DNA of 45,678 nt from Paenibacillus maysiensis (GCF_000520815.1 NZ_ASRY01000093.1:1-45678); one strand, 5' to 3'. Numbered from the stretch's first letter, positions 34,595 to 42,730 are shown. Notes: generated from the sequence alone by a model not told the origin. Program-made: numbers and translations.

Positions 34595-34948
34595 TCAACC
34601 AAGCATATTAGCCAAAAATGCCATATCTTCTTCGTCCGCTATTTTATAGTCGCCCATATAAGAGCCGTCTTCCCTGACTTGTTTACGGCCTGTACGGCGG
34701 ATATCCGGACGATCCGTTCCACCAGTCCCGCTCCATAATCCACCGGCAGACATAGAGGAAACTTTAATGGTAAATTCGATATGGTCATGACACTGCTCCA
34801 GATAGTAGCCCAACTGAGGGAGCGTAAGGTCCCAAACCTGATGCTTATCCAGGTGACAATAATGGGCCAGCTTAAAAAAGAGATTCGCCCAGTCAATAGG
34901 AGCATGCCGGTCATACTCCAACTCCTCATCCTCAGTGGCTACATGGAC
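34595..34948 (-). CDS. Tail assembly chaperone, -1 frame extension (gpT analogue)
   Basis: Open frame with no ATG, reached by -1 frameshifting at 34948-34954. It adds 117 residues to the upstream chaperone to give a 259-residue fusion. It begins VHVATEDEELEYDRHAPIDW and includes HQVWDLTLPQLGYYLEQCHD, a typical tail-chaperone C-terminal motif. A TTG at 34921 is unlikely to be used independently because no ribosome site precedes it. In lambda the fusion (gpGT) recruits tail tube subunits to the tape measure. Confidence 0.75.
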   Translation of the reverse strand, partial: VHVATEDEELEYDRHAPIDWANLFFKLAHYCHLDKHQVWDLTLPQLGYYLEQCHDHIEFTIKVSSMSAGGLWSGTGGTDRPDIRRTGRKQVREDGSYMGDYKIADEEDMAFLANMLG

Positions 34949-35373
34949 TTTTTTATTCCATTCAGACCGATCATGGCATCCATAATTTGCTTGGCCGTTT
35001 CAAGGTCAACATACTCTTCCAGATACTCAGGAGTCATCCAGCTATAGTAAGGCTTGAAGCCCATCATCAGCACATCCAACAGCTCATGATAACGATCTGT
35101 ACCTTCCGGATCATTTGGAATTAGATTTGCAATAATAATGCCGGAATCAATAGTATTCAGCTTTGTAATCAGTTTACGCGCATCCTTTAACCCAAGCGGG
35201 GGCAAATAATACGTTTTACCGTCACGTAAACGTACCTTTTCATCTTCTTCAAAGAATGCTTTTTCTTTGATCTGCGCTTCCTCTTCTGTCAAAACCTTCT
35301 TTGCACTTTCTACCACCGCATCTGACTTGGAAGGCTCATTCTTGGATGGAACGGTGAACTCTCTTTCATTCAT
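34939..35373 (-). CDS. Tail assembly chaperone, zero-frame product (gpG analogue, 144 residues)
   Basis: Follows the tube gene. Acidic, helical, with LRDGKTYYLPPLGLKDARKL and a C-terminal YVDLETAKQIMDAMIGLNGI, typical of siphophage and myophage tail chaperones (gpG / XkdN-like). It ends in ATA-AAA-AAG-TCC-ATG-TAG, where A_AAA_AAG (34954-34948) is a canonical -1 slippery heptamer in the right frame. The short product is the unshifted form. RBS AAGGATG upstream of ATG 35373. Confidence 0.75.
   Translation of the reverse strand: MNEREFTVPSKNEPSKSDAVVESAKKVLTEEEAQIKEKAFFEEDEKVRLRDGKTYYLPPLGLKDARKLITKLNTIDSGIIIANLIPNDPEGTDRYHELLDVLMMGFKPYYSWMTPEYLEEYVDLETAKQIMDAMIGLNGIKKSM
34948..34954 (-). other. 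Programmed -1 ribosomal frameshift site A_AAA_AAG
   Basis: Codons ATA AAA AAG are read in the zero frame near the end of the 144-residue chaperone. Slipping back one base continues as GTC CAT GTA GCC and stays open for 117 codons to 34595. The gene order tube, chaperone, frameshift, tape measure is the conserved phage arrangement. Confidence 0.85.
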
Positions 35374-35395
35374 TTCGAAAACACATCCTTACGTA

Positions 35396-36448
35396 TCAGT
35401 TGTTAGCAGATGTTGTTGCAATCTCATAACGCTTGATCGTGCCGAGCTTGTTATCAAAGCGTTCCGGGTCAATGACCGTCAAGGTTACACTATGCGTAGC
35501 CGCCTGCTGGCGCTGAGCATCAATCGTGAAATTGGATTTCACACGACATTGATACAATTCCGTTTGGTATCCTTGCACAGAACCGTCCTTTTGCTCAAAA
35601 CGGCCATCATGAACCAGGTGAACCGTCAACGGTAAATCCCTGCTCGAAATATCCAGAACATCCACCACTTCATTGCGTTTATAGTTTACATAAATGGCTA
35701 CATCCTTCAACGCCGCATTGAAAGTCAGCTTTCCCCCTTCAACAAGGTATTGCTCCTCGGTAGGGGTTCCGGTGAGCGAGCGTTTGAGAAGCTTGTTTCC
35801 ATTTAGCGTACGCACTGAAATTTCAGGCGTGGTATGCAGCGAGGTACCAAAGACAAGCTCTGCCTCACACTTCCCGTTCACTTCCTGAATAACGTGCTTC
35901 TCTTCCAGCTCCCACACAAATCCATCATCATCCTGCTGAATTCCACTCAAAGCGACAGGATAGACAATCACTACTTTTTTCCCAGCCAACGATGCATCGA
36001 ATACTGCCTTATTACCTGTCACGGTAACTTCCGTGGTTACATCTGTGCCTGTAATCACATCCTCGTAGGCCTTAATAGCAGGGCTTGTCGCTGCGTCTTC
36101 TGTGAGCAGCACCCGGTATGGTGATTCCCCCGGAACCATTACAGTTTCCGTTGTCAATCGGTAAGACGCTCCGCTAACACCTTCACGAAGCTTGGAACCG
36201 AGGACGAGACGGACCAGATTTAAGTCAAATTTGGCATCTTGAGCTGTAATATCAATCGTTTTTTTACGAAGCAATGCATCCAAGGGCACACTGGAATCTC
36301 CACCCTCGATATCCTGCATATCCAGTTGGATGTCCAAAAGCATGTTGTTCAGTGTTCCAATCGTGATGAGTTCATCACTATTCGGAATTTTAGCCATAAA
36401 CTTGCCCGCACCTTTAATCAACATTTTTTTGTTTTTCGTCATTCCCAT
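35396..36448 (-). CDS. Tail-tube-like major structural protein (350 residues)
   Basis: First gene of operon 1. It starts at ATG 36448 (GGAGG 9 bases upstream; TTG 36454 less likely). The N-terminal part (KIPNSDELITIGTLNNMLLD, DALLRKKTIDITAQDAKFDL, LVRLVLGSKLREG) has the layout of phage major tail/tube proteins. Two beta-hairpin inserts follow (TVTGNKAVFDASLAGKKVV and KLTFNAALKDVAIYVNYKRN). The C-terminal part (LTVHLVHDGRFEQKDGSVQG, YQCRVKSNFTIDAQRQQA) returns to the tube fold. No sheath gene accompanies it, so a non-contractile tube is expected. Precise family not identified. Confidence 0.65.
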   Translation of the reverse strand: MGMTKNKKMLIKGAGKFMAKIPNSDELITIGTLNNMLLDIQLDMQDIEGGDSSVPLDALLRKKTIDITAQDAKFDLNLVRLVLGSKLREGVSGASYRLTTETVMVPGESPYRVLLTEDAATSPAIKAYEDVITGTDVTTEVTVTGNKAVFDASLAGKKVVIVYPVALSGIQQDDDGFVWELEEKHVIQEVNGKCEAELVFGTSLHTTPEISVRTLNGNKLLKRSLTGTPTEEQYLVEGGKLTFNAALKDVAIYVNYKRNEVVDVLDISSRDLPLTVHLVHDGRFEQKDGSVQGYQTELYQCRVKSNFTIDAQRQQAATHSVTLTVIDPERFDNKLGTIKRYEIATTSANN

Positions 36449-36587
36449 CTTCAAAAACCTCCAGTTTATTATTCCATTCTAATGGTATCCCAATTGGAAT
36501 GATGTATTTATATGTGTTCTCAAGGCTCGCGTCATGATCTGAACCCGTGACAACTTGACCTTTGAACAAACCACCTTCCTGACGATA

Positions 36588-36618
36588 TCAATATAAGCAA
36601 CTGTAAGCTTCATTGAAC
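36588..36618 (-). promoter_or_regulatory. Island promoter P1 (GTTCA-N16-CTTATATTGA)
   Basis: GTTCA at 36618-36614, 16 bases, CTTATATTGA at 36597-36588. It drives the tail operon with a leader of about 130 bases, which contains a weak ATTCCA/TGGAAT hairpin near the ribosome site. Confidence 0.75.
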
Positions 36619-36660
36619 AATTCATATATTTAAGAATAAGAACGATTACATTGGTTATAC

Positions 36661-36713
36661 AAAAAAGGAGGGGCAACCCCAAGCCAAATTACGGCTTGAG
36701 CGTCTGCCCCTCC
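36661..36713 (-). terminator. Terminator of the YhhQ transporter gene
   Basis: GGAGGGGCA and TGCCCCTCC form a strong stem with an inner AAGCC/GGCTT pairing and a TTTTTT tract on the minus strand. It begins inside the end of the coding region, with the stop codon in the loop area. It isolates the island from the right flank. Confidence 0.8.
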
Positions 36714-37387
36714 TCTTCTGCAAAGCGGAAGTTGCGTGCGATGTACAAAATCGGTGTACCCGCCGCAGTCAGTACAAATTTTAAGATATAGGTGGTGAAC
36801 AGCAGCTCCAGCCATATTCCCCATTCGTATCCGTAAAAGGCGATGCTGCAAAAAATGAGCGTATCCATAAACGAGCTAATCATCGTGCTGCCATTACCGC
36901 GAATCCAGAGCTGGTGACGTTCCGGGAAAAACTTGCGAATCCAGGAGTATAGACGCACGTCCAGTAATTGGCTAACCGCATAAGCTGTCAGGCTGGCAAG
37001 CGCAAGTCTTGGTAATAGTCCGAATAATTGCTGCATCGGCGTCTGGGCAAAATCGGTTGCATTAGGCTGAAACACCAGCGCCATCTGCATCGTTAGCGTC
37101 GTCATAATCAAAGTGAAAAATCCGAACCACACCGCTTTACGCGCCTCTTTGGGTCCATATTTTTCATTCAGTAAATCGCTCGCCATGTACATAGAAACAT
37201 ACATTGTGTTTCCCAAGGTCGTCGTAATACCGAGCAGATCGATGGTTTTGGTTACCTGAATGTTGGCAAGCACGGTAGCCACACCAATCCAGGCGTACAA
37301 CCCTTTTTTACCGAATAAACGATAACATAACAAAAAGAACATAAAATTGACGAGGACAAAAGCTGCCCCCCATAGCAAATTAAACAT
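36689..37387 (-). CDS. yhhQ: Queuosine precursor transporter (YhhQ / VUT_1 family)
   Basis: A 232-residue polytopic membrane protein with about six helices. Family-typical segments include GITTTLGNTMYVSMYMASDLLNEKYGPKEA, in which MASDLLNEKYG is the hallmark, the cytoplasmic motif RGNGSTMISSFMDT and LFTTYILKFVLTAAGTPILY near the end. The family imports preQ0, preQ1 or queuine-type precursors for tRNA modification. The upstream leader contains a preQ1-I riboswitch-like element (37393-37433), which supports the function. AGGAGG precedes ATG 37387. Confidence 0.85.
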   Translation of the reverse strand: MFNLLWGAAFVLVNFMFFLLCYRLFGKKGLYAWIGVATVLANIQVTKTIDLLGITTTLGNTMYVSMYMASDLLNEKYGPKEARKAVWFGFFTLIMTTLTMQMALVFQPNATDFAQTPMQQLFGLLPRLALASLTAYAVSQLLDVRLYSWIRKFFPERHQLWIRGNGSTMISSFMDTLIFCSIAFYGYEWGIWLELLFTTYILKFVLTAAGTPILYIARNFRFAEEEGQTLKP

Positions 37388-37392
37388 GAAAG

Positions 37393-37433
37393 CCTCCTAG
37401 TTTTGATAGCGCGGGATGGTTGCGAACCGCGGT
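37393..37433 (-). promoter_or_regulatory. preQ1-I type riboswitch
   Basis: The minus-strand leader reads CGCGG-TTCGC-AACCAT-CCCGCG, then CTATCAAAACTAGGAGG. P1 is CGCGG/CCGCG, and the A-rich tail (ATCAAAACTA) runs into the ribosome site AGGAGG. This is the compact H-type pseudoknot layout of preQ1-I riboswitches, which hide the ribosome site when ligand is bound. The call is by eye from the known consensus. Confidence 0.7.
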
Positions 37434-37510
37434 TCTTCCGAAGCAAGCCGGAAAAACATTATTTTAATGTATCACAGATTACGATTCGTGAACAGCTATA
37501 ACTTAAATCA

Positions 37511-37548
37511 ATAAAACAACACAAAGAGCCGACCTTATGGCCGACTCT
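37511..37548 (-). terminator. Terminator of the cystine symporter gene
   Basis: AGAGTCGGCC-ATAA-GGTCGGCTCT stem with a T-rich tail on the minus strand, 78 bases after the stop codon at 37626. Confidence 0.7.
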
Positions 37549-37625
37549 GAGTATTGATATGCACGCAGATACTTCTCCCTCTAAAACCTGCCCCTAGGCT
37601 ACGTGGAGAGTTCCTATCATCCCAA

Positions 37626-39023
37626 TCAGGAGCGTGCCTTCGAATCCAAATCCATGCCATGGTCGTTGAACACGTCTTGATTATTCTCCTTGAGCACCTT
37701 GCCTGAAATGAGTCCTGCCGTAATGGAATCATTGACATTCAGCGCTGTGCGCCCCATATCAATCAGTGGCTCAACCGAAATAAGCAATCCTGCCAAAGCT
37801 ACGGGCAAGTTCATGGTCGAAAGCACGATCAGAGAAGCGAAGGTGGCACCACCGCCTACACCCGCCACGCCGAAGGAGCTGACCGTAACGACCAGAATGA
37901 GCGTGAGGATAAAATCCCAGCTCGTCGGATCTATGCCCACGGTTGGCGCAATCATGACAGCCAGCATGGCCGGATAAATGCCTGCACAGCCGTTTTGTCC
38001 AATGGTTGCTCCCAGGGTGGCAGACAAATTCGCGATGCCGTCCGACACACCAAGCTTTTTCGTTTGCGTTTCAACATTCAACGGAATCGTTGCGACACTG
38101 GAACGGGATGTAAAGGCAAAAACCAGCGTAGGCAATACTTTTTTCACATACGTTACGGGGTTATAGCCGAACAGAGCCAGCAAAATAAGATGAATGACGA
38201 ACATGACCAACAAAGCCACATAAGAAGCGAGCACAAACTTGATCAGCTTCAAGATTTCATCCGGATTCGTCGTGGCTACAACTTTAGTAATCAGCGCCAA
38301 AATGCCGTAAGGCGTCAACCTCAGTACCAGCGTCACAATCCGCATCACTACAGCGTACACGGCATCGATTACTTTACGGAAGGTTTGCGCCTGCTCTGGC
38401 TTTTTACGATCCAGTCCAAGCACGGCCACCCCGATAAAAGCCGAGAAAATCACTACTGCCAGCGTCGAAGTACGACGAGCTCCCGTCATATCCTCAAAAG
38501 GATTGGATGGAATAAATTCCAGCACCTGCTGTGGAATCGTCATATCCTGAACTGTTCCAAGACGCTCCTCCATCTTCAAACCCTGTACTTGTTCCTTTTC
38601 CCCATTTTGAATCTCAATCGCTTTAAGATCGAACGACAAGCTGGTCACAATACTGACCGAAGCAGCAATAGCCGTTGTAATCAGCAATACGGCAATGATG
38701 GACACGCTGATTTTGCCAAGATTCTGTCGTCCCTTCAAATTCATAATGGCTGAAATAATCGACACCATGATGAGCGGGATAACTACCATTTGCAGCAAAC
38801 GAACATAACCATTACCTACCAGGTTGAACCAGTCAACCGATTTCGTAATGACCTCCGAGCCCGAGCCGTAGGCGTACTGGAGAATAGCTCCGTAGATTAG
38901 ACCGAAGCCCAGTCCGACAAACACCCTCTTCGTAAAAGAAATATGCTTCTTCTGCATCCAGACTAATACGCCGAGCAGCAAAAGCAGCACTACTATGTTC
39001 AAAATGATAAAGAAGGTATCCAT
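37626..39023 (-). CDS. tcyP: L-cystine:cation symporter of the DAACS family
   Basis: A 465-residue multi-helix carrier of the dicarboxylate/amino acid:cation (DAACS) type. Family landmarks are LLQMVVIPLIMVSIISAIM, the serine-rich hairpin FAFTSRSSVATIP, GATIGQNGCAGIYPAMLAVM and the C-terminal SVEPLIDMGRTALNVNDSIT. The long N-terminal part and loop of about 60 residues near 130-190 (KMEERLGTVQDMTIPQQV) match Bacillus TcyP (YhcL). It imports cystine for sulphur nutrition. GGAGG before ATG 39023; terminator at 37511-37548. Confidence 0.85.
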   Translation of the reverse strand: MDTFFIILNIVVLLLLLGVLVWMQKKHISFTKRVFVGLGFGLIYGAILQYAYGSGSEVITKSVDWFNLVGNGYVRLLQMVVIPLIMVSIISAIMNLKGRQNLGKISVSIIAVLLITTAIAASVSIVTSLSFDLKAIEIQNGEKEQVQGLKMEERLGTVQDMTIPQQVLEFIPSNPFEDMTGARRTSTLAVVIFSAFIGVAVLGLDRKKPEQAQTFRKVIDAVYAVVMRIVTLVLRLTPYGILALITKVVATTNPDEILKLIKFVLASYVALLVMFVIHLILLALFGYNPVTYVKKVLPTLVFAFTSRSSVATIPLNVETQTKKLGVSDGIANLSATLGATIGQNGCAGIYPAMLAVMIAPTVGIDPTSWDFILTLILVVTVSSFGVAGVGGGATFASLIVLSTMNLPVALAGLLISVEPLIDMGRTALNVNDSITAGLISGKVLKENNQDVFNDHGMDLDSKARS

Positions 39024-39166
39024 ATATCGTTTCCTCCAAACTTGTTATGTTTTATAAAGTGATCCTTCAATCAATCCATTGATTACTATATCACAATGCC
39101 AACTATTTTTGTAGGTTTTATATTCATAAAATAATTTAAAGTAGTTTTTCCCTTTATCCAATTGAA

Positions 39167-39204
39167 CAAAAAACAGCAAGCCTCCATACTTCGAAGACTT
39201 GCTG
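39167..39204 (-). terminator. Terminator downstream of the PTS gene
   Basis: CAGCAAG and CTTGCTG stem with an inner CTTCGAAG and TTTTTT on the minus strand. It lies about 120 bases after the PTS stop codon and ahead of tcyP. The rest of 39024-39321 shows no gene; a tcyP promoter is expected there, but I cannot place it with confidence. Confidence 0.7.
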
Positions 39205-39321
39205 CCTGCTATTTAATACTTGTTCTGTTGTCCAGCTGTATCCAATTCACTAGACCTTTCAGCTTAACTGTATCCATGCCGACATGTATAAGCATTTCAA
39301 GCCCGAAATCACTTACCAGCC

Positions 39322-40536
39322 CTACAGCTTCGGAAGCTTCGTTGCTCCAGTACCTGCATCTGTTGATGTTCCTGCTTCTTCCTTTACATCCGTAAAGCCC
39401 ATGAAATACGTCATTAAACCAGCCGTAACAAACGAAATGACCATCCCCAAAACGGCGTACACAAGCGTGGAGTCACTAAACAGCGGTAAAGTCATTAGTC
39501 CGAATAAGCTCTCGAGAGAAGTAATTGCCGTTTCAAACAGGCATACAAATGCCCCACCTATGGCCCCGCCGATCAGCGCGGCAAGAAACGGTTTTTTGAA
39601 ACGTACATTTACACCATACATGGCTGGTTCAATGATTCCCAGCATGGCTAACAAGCCTGTGGTTGCGGCCAGCGCCTTGACTTTGGAATTTTTGGATTTA
39701 ATACAAACGCCGAACGCCGCCCCCGCTTGAGCCATAACCGCCGCCACCATGACAGGAGCAATATAATCATACCCCGTCGCAGCAACGGATTCCAGCATAT
39801 CGTTCACCAGCATATATTGCATGCCCGAAAAATGAAGCAAAGGTATAGTGCCTCCATACAGCAGACCCGCCAATACTTCCGAATTGAAGAAGAACAATGA
39901 AGAAAATTCTTCTGACAATGTATGAGCCAGAGTAGTCCACAGCGGACCAAAAACAAACAGCAATAGAGGCATGATAATGATGAGCGTCAACGTTGGGGCA
40001 ACCAGCAGCTTAATGGAATAGCGATTTAATTTGCCCAATCCTTGCTCAATCTTCGCTGCAAGCCAAACGGCAATAAGGATCAGTATAAAGGAAGAAATAT
40101 ACTGGGGCTCCGCCACTGGTAAGCTGGTCGAACTGATCTCTTTAGCGGACTTCAGCACTTCCGTAAGGTTGGGAATAAACGAGCATCCCCCGATGACCGC
40201 TGCAATGAATATGTTGCTGCCAAGCTTTTTGGCTGCACTTACTGCCACCATAAAGGGTAAAAGATAAAATACTATTCTGCCAATGTACGATAGAATAATA
40301 AAAATCTCAAAATTAGAATGAAGATCCAGATACAACAAAGCAGAAGCAATCACCTGAATGATTCCCGCCCCCATCAGTGCCGGCAGGATTGAAGTAAATA
40401 CGCCCGAAATAAAATCAAACAGTCGACTTATCGGATTCCCTTTTGTGGCCGTTTTATCGCTACCTGAAATGGGCTCCTGTTTGTTTTCTTCTCCTGCCTG
40501 CGAACTCATTTCTTTGGAAAGTAAATCCTGATTCAT
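39322..40536 (-). CDS. PTS EIIC-like sugar permease lacking EIIA and EIIB (404 residues)
   Basis: A membrane permease of the glucose/sucrose/beta-glucoside PTS superfamily: FISGVFTSILPALMGAGIIQ near the N-terminus, IGGTIPLLHFSG-like YGGTIPLLHFSGMQYM in the middle, and MLGIIEPAMYGVNVRFKKPF, the GIxEPAxYG hallmark of EIIC. It lacks the N-terminal EIIB domain with its phosphorylated Cys and any EIIA domain, and no separate copies are beside it. ATG 40536 is chosen (AAGGGGAAAAGGC upstream). It may use EIIA/EIIB encoded elsewhere or act as a sensor or non-PTS carrier. Confidence 0.75.
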   Translation of the reverse strand: MNQDLLSKEMSSQAGEENKQEPISGSDKTATKGNPISRLFDFISGVFTSILPALMGAGIIQVIASALLYLDLHSNFEIFIILSYIGRIVFYLLPFMVAVSAAKKLGSNIFIAAVIGGCSFIPNLTEVLKSAKEISSTSLPVAEPQYISSFILILIAVWLAAKIEQGLGKLNRYSIKLLVAPTLTLIIIMPLLLFVFGPLWTTLAHTLSEEFSSLFFFNSEVLAGLLYGGTIPLLHFSGMQYMLVNDMLESVAATGYDYIAPVMVAAVMAQAGAAFGVCIKSKNSKVKALAATTGLLAMLGIIEPAMYGVNVRFKKPFLAALIGGAIGGAFVCLFETAITSLESLFGLMTLPLFSDSTLVYAVLGMVISFVTAGLMTYFMGFTDVKEEAGTSTDAGTGATKLPKL

Positions 40537-40853
40537 AAAAGCCTTTTCCCCTTTTTTATGTATATTGAAGGCCACATTCGTACTTATATAACTGCTTACA
40601 GGAAGTACATGGAAGGTGACATTCCTTATACTACTTTCATTACTTCTTTTTTACAATAGTCTTAAAAGAAGGAATGAGATATTTATTTTCGTGCTCCATA
40701 TAATCACTCCACCTAAACACCCAAGACCATAGATATATATTTTTTGTTTGTTTTTGGGCAAATATGACTATTCAACCGCCTGTTAATTATGTAAAATAGG
40801 TCTAACCTACTTCTAGTAATTCATGGATTACTTCCCTTTCTTGTTCTTGTCCC

Positions 40854-40881
40854 TTGAATACAGCTGAAATATACATAGAAT
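40854..40881 (+). promoter_or_regulatory. Sigma-A type promoter for the chemotaxis receptor gene
   Basis: TTGAAT, 16 bases, TAGAAT, about 80 bases before the ATG. The intergenic stretch 40537-40963 also holds small perfect dyads (TAGGT-CTA-ACCTA near 40798-40810 and GTAAT-N6-ATTAC near 40816-40831) of unknown role, and no gene. Confidence 0.45.
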
Positions 40882-40963
40882 CCGAACATTTTCAGTTTTT
40901 TCTTCAAGCAGAAAAGGAAAATAAGTAGATCATAAAGTGTTATCATGTGAGAGGAGATTTTTC

Positions 40964-42664
40964 ATGCAGCGTTTTAATCTTTCCATTGGCGCAAGATTAC
41001 GGATTATGATTTTATTGATTCTGCTCTTCGCGTCCCTTCTGTTCAGTGTCAGCTTTTATGCAGTATCCATGAGTATCATTAATAACAGTGTCATTCCTCA
41101 GGTGGATCAAATGCTGGAAACTGGGGCCAAGAGTGTGTATCAGGATCTTAATATTTCTTTGGCGGTCCAGGCGCAGCAAGGAAATGGTTCGGATTCCGGG
41201 TCTGGTATGCAGATGGAATCTTATCTTCAGAATAAGGTCAACACTCTTAAGCTTGAATCGGCATATATCGCAGTGCTGAAAGATGGTAAGGCCGAGGTTA
41301 TCGCACGAAATGAAAAATCGGTATATAAGATCAAGGATGCACTGGTTCCTGTGGAGGATATCAAAAAAGCAAAACAAGGCGAGATGAATGTCAGCGACAT
41401 TTACAGCGATTCATACGGAGTACACAAAACCGCCTTCTTTGCCATAGCGGGCAGTAACCTGGTCCTGGGTGTGAACGAGGACGTTGGCTTTGTGCAGGAC
41501 AAATCCGAACAAATTTTATGGATTTGCATAGGTATTACAATTGCAACGCTCCTGCTGGGTGGAATTATTTCTACCATTGTCGTGCGCAAGGTTGTAGAGC
41601 CGATTGCGGAGCTGGTTCGTCATAGTGAAAAAATTGCTCAAGGTGACCTGTCACAAGAGCCGAAGGTTATCGGTAACAACGAAATTGCGCAGCTTGCCCG
41701 CAGCTTCCAATCCATGTCCCATAATCTGAAAGAAATGATCGGTCATGTGCTTTCCACATCCAGTGCAGTTGTAAAAGGCTCCGACGAGCTGCTTCGCCGG
41801 ACTGAAGCGATGGGTGTAAAAGTACAGGACTCTACCGTTGCCGCAGAGGAAGTGGCAAAGGGCAGTACCAGCATAGCTTCTGCTGCTGCTGAAAATGCAC
41901 AGGCTATGGAGGAAATCGCTCAAGGCGTTCAGCATATTGCCTCCTCTGCCAATGATGTATCCGATCAGATCAGTGAAGCAACCGAAGAAACAGTAAATGG
42001 TAATACGCTCGCTCAAAATGCTGTAGCCCAAATGTCGCAGGTAGGACAGGCTGCCGATGAGTCGCTTCGATACATCCATAGTATGAATGAGCGCTCCGAG
42101 GCCATCGGAAGCATCGTTTCGGCTATTTTTGACATTACAAAACAGATTCAAATGCTGTCCCTGAATGCCTCCATTGAGGCTGCTCGTGCTGGTGAGCATG
42201 GACGCGGCTTCGCCGTTGTAGCCGGAGAGGTTCGCAAGCTCGCCGAGCAGTCAAAAGAAGCGACACAGCAAATTTCCGATTATCTGGTAACCATTCAGGA
42301 AGTATCGCAACAGTCCGTTGACTCTGTGACCCGGGTCAGCCGAGAAATTCATTCGGGAACGGAAATGGTGCAGCAAGCGAGTACAGCCTTTAATCAGCTA
42401 AGCCAGCTCATGCAAACGATCAATGCAACGGTTCAGACGGTATCCGCAGCAACAGAGCAGGTATCCGCCAGCTCAGAGGAGGTATCGGCATCCGTGGAGG
42501 AGACAGCTCTCATCGCTGCCAATGCCCAGCATATGATTCAGGAAATCGGTTTTAATGCCGATGAGCAGCTAAATGAAATGGAAAGCCACAGCGAGGTCGT
42601 ACGCCAATTAAGCAAGCAAGCGACCGAACTGCAAAAAGCCGTACAAAAATTCAAAATCAACTAA
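40964..42664 (+). CDS. Methyl-accepting chemotaxis protein
   Basis: A 566-residue transmembrane chemoreceptor. TM1 about residues 10-35, an extracellular sensor domain of about 160 residues (Cache-like, with VSDIYSDSYGVHKTAFFAI), TM2 at about 185-205 (WICIGITIATLLLGGIISTI), a HAMP domain (VVRKVVEPIAELVRHSEKIA) and the cytoplasmic signalling domain with the hairpin tip IFDITKQIQMLSLNASIEAARAGEHGRGFAVVAGEVRKLAEQS (conserved E-AARAGE-G-GF-VVA-EVR-LAE). ATG 40964 has GAGGAG upstream. Ligand unknown. Confidence 0.9.
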   Translation: MQRFNLSIGARLRIMILLILLFASLLFSVSFYAVSMSIINNSVIPQVDQMLETGAKSVYQDLNISLAVQAQQGNGSDSGSGMQMESYLQNKVNTLKLESAYIAVLKDGKAEVIARNEKSVYKIKDALVPVEDIKKAKQGEMNVSDIYSDSYGVHKTAFFAIAGSNLVLGVNEDVGFVQDKSEQILWICIGITIATLLLGGIISTIVVRKVVEPIAELVRHSEKIAQGDLSQEPKVIGNNEIAQLARSFQSMSHNLKEMIGHVLSTSSAVVKGSDELLRRTEAMGVKVQDSTVAAEEVAKGSTSIASAAAENAQAMEEIAQGVQHIASSANDVSDQISEATEETVNGNTLAQNAVAQMSQVGQAADESLRYIHSMNERSEAIGSIVSAIFDITKQIQMLSLNASIEAARAGEHGRGFAVVAGEVRKLAEQSKEATQQISDYLVTIQEVSQQSVDSVTRVSREIHSGTEMVQQASTAFNQLSQLMQTINATVQTVSAATEQVSASSEEVSASVEETALIAANAQHMIQEIGFNADEQLNEMESHSEVVRQLSKQATELQKAVQKFKIN

Positions 42665-42678
42665 GATGAGCTACAAGG

Positions 42679-42730
42679 AAAGAGGTATCTCTCGGCCACG
42701 AACACGGCTGTGGAGATACCTCTTTATTTT
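42679..42730 (+). terminator. Terminator after the chemoreceptor, probably bidirectional
   Basis: AAAGAGGTATCTC (42679-42691) pairs perfectly with GAGATACCTCTTT (42713-42725), followed by ATTTTT. The convergent cobQ gene ends at 42764, so it may serve both. Confidence 0.8.

Noticed and set aside
34595..34921. Independent gene starting at TTG 34921
   Set aside because: There is no ribosome site, and the frame is open upstream to a perfect -1 slippery heptamer; it is best read as the frameshift extension of the chaperone.
15219..36448. Contractile injection system (sheath, spike, AAA ATPase)
   Set aside because: No sheath-like, LysM/gp25-like, VgrG-like or ATPase sequence was seen; the tail appears non-contractile.
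7009..36448. Numerous plus-strand open frames of 60-190 codons opposite the island genes
   Set aside because: They lack ribosome sites and protein-like composition and lie opposite long convincing genes; treated as shadows.
3111..36660. Attachment-site repeats flanking the island
   Set aside because: I compared the AT-rich sequences at 3110-3170 and 36600-36665 by eye and found no convincing direct repeat. No tRNA or integrase gene is visible.
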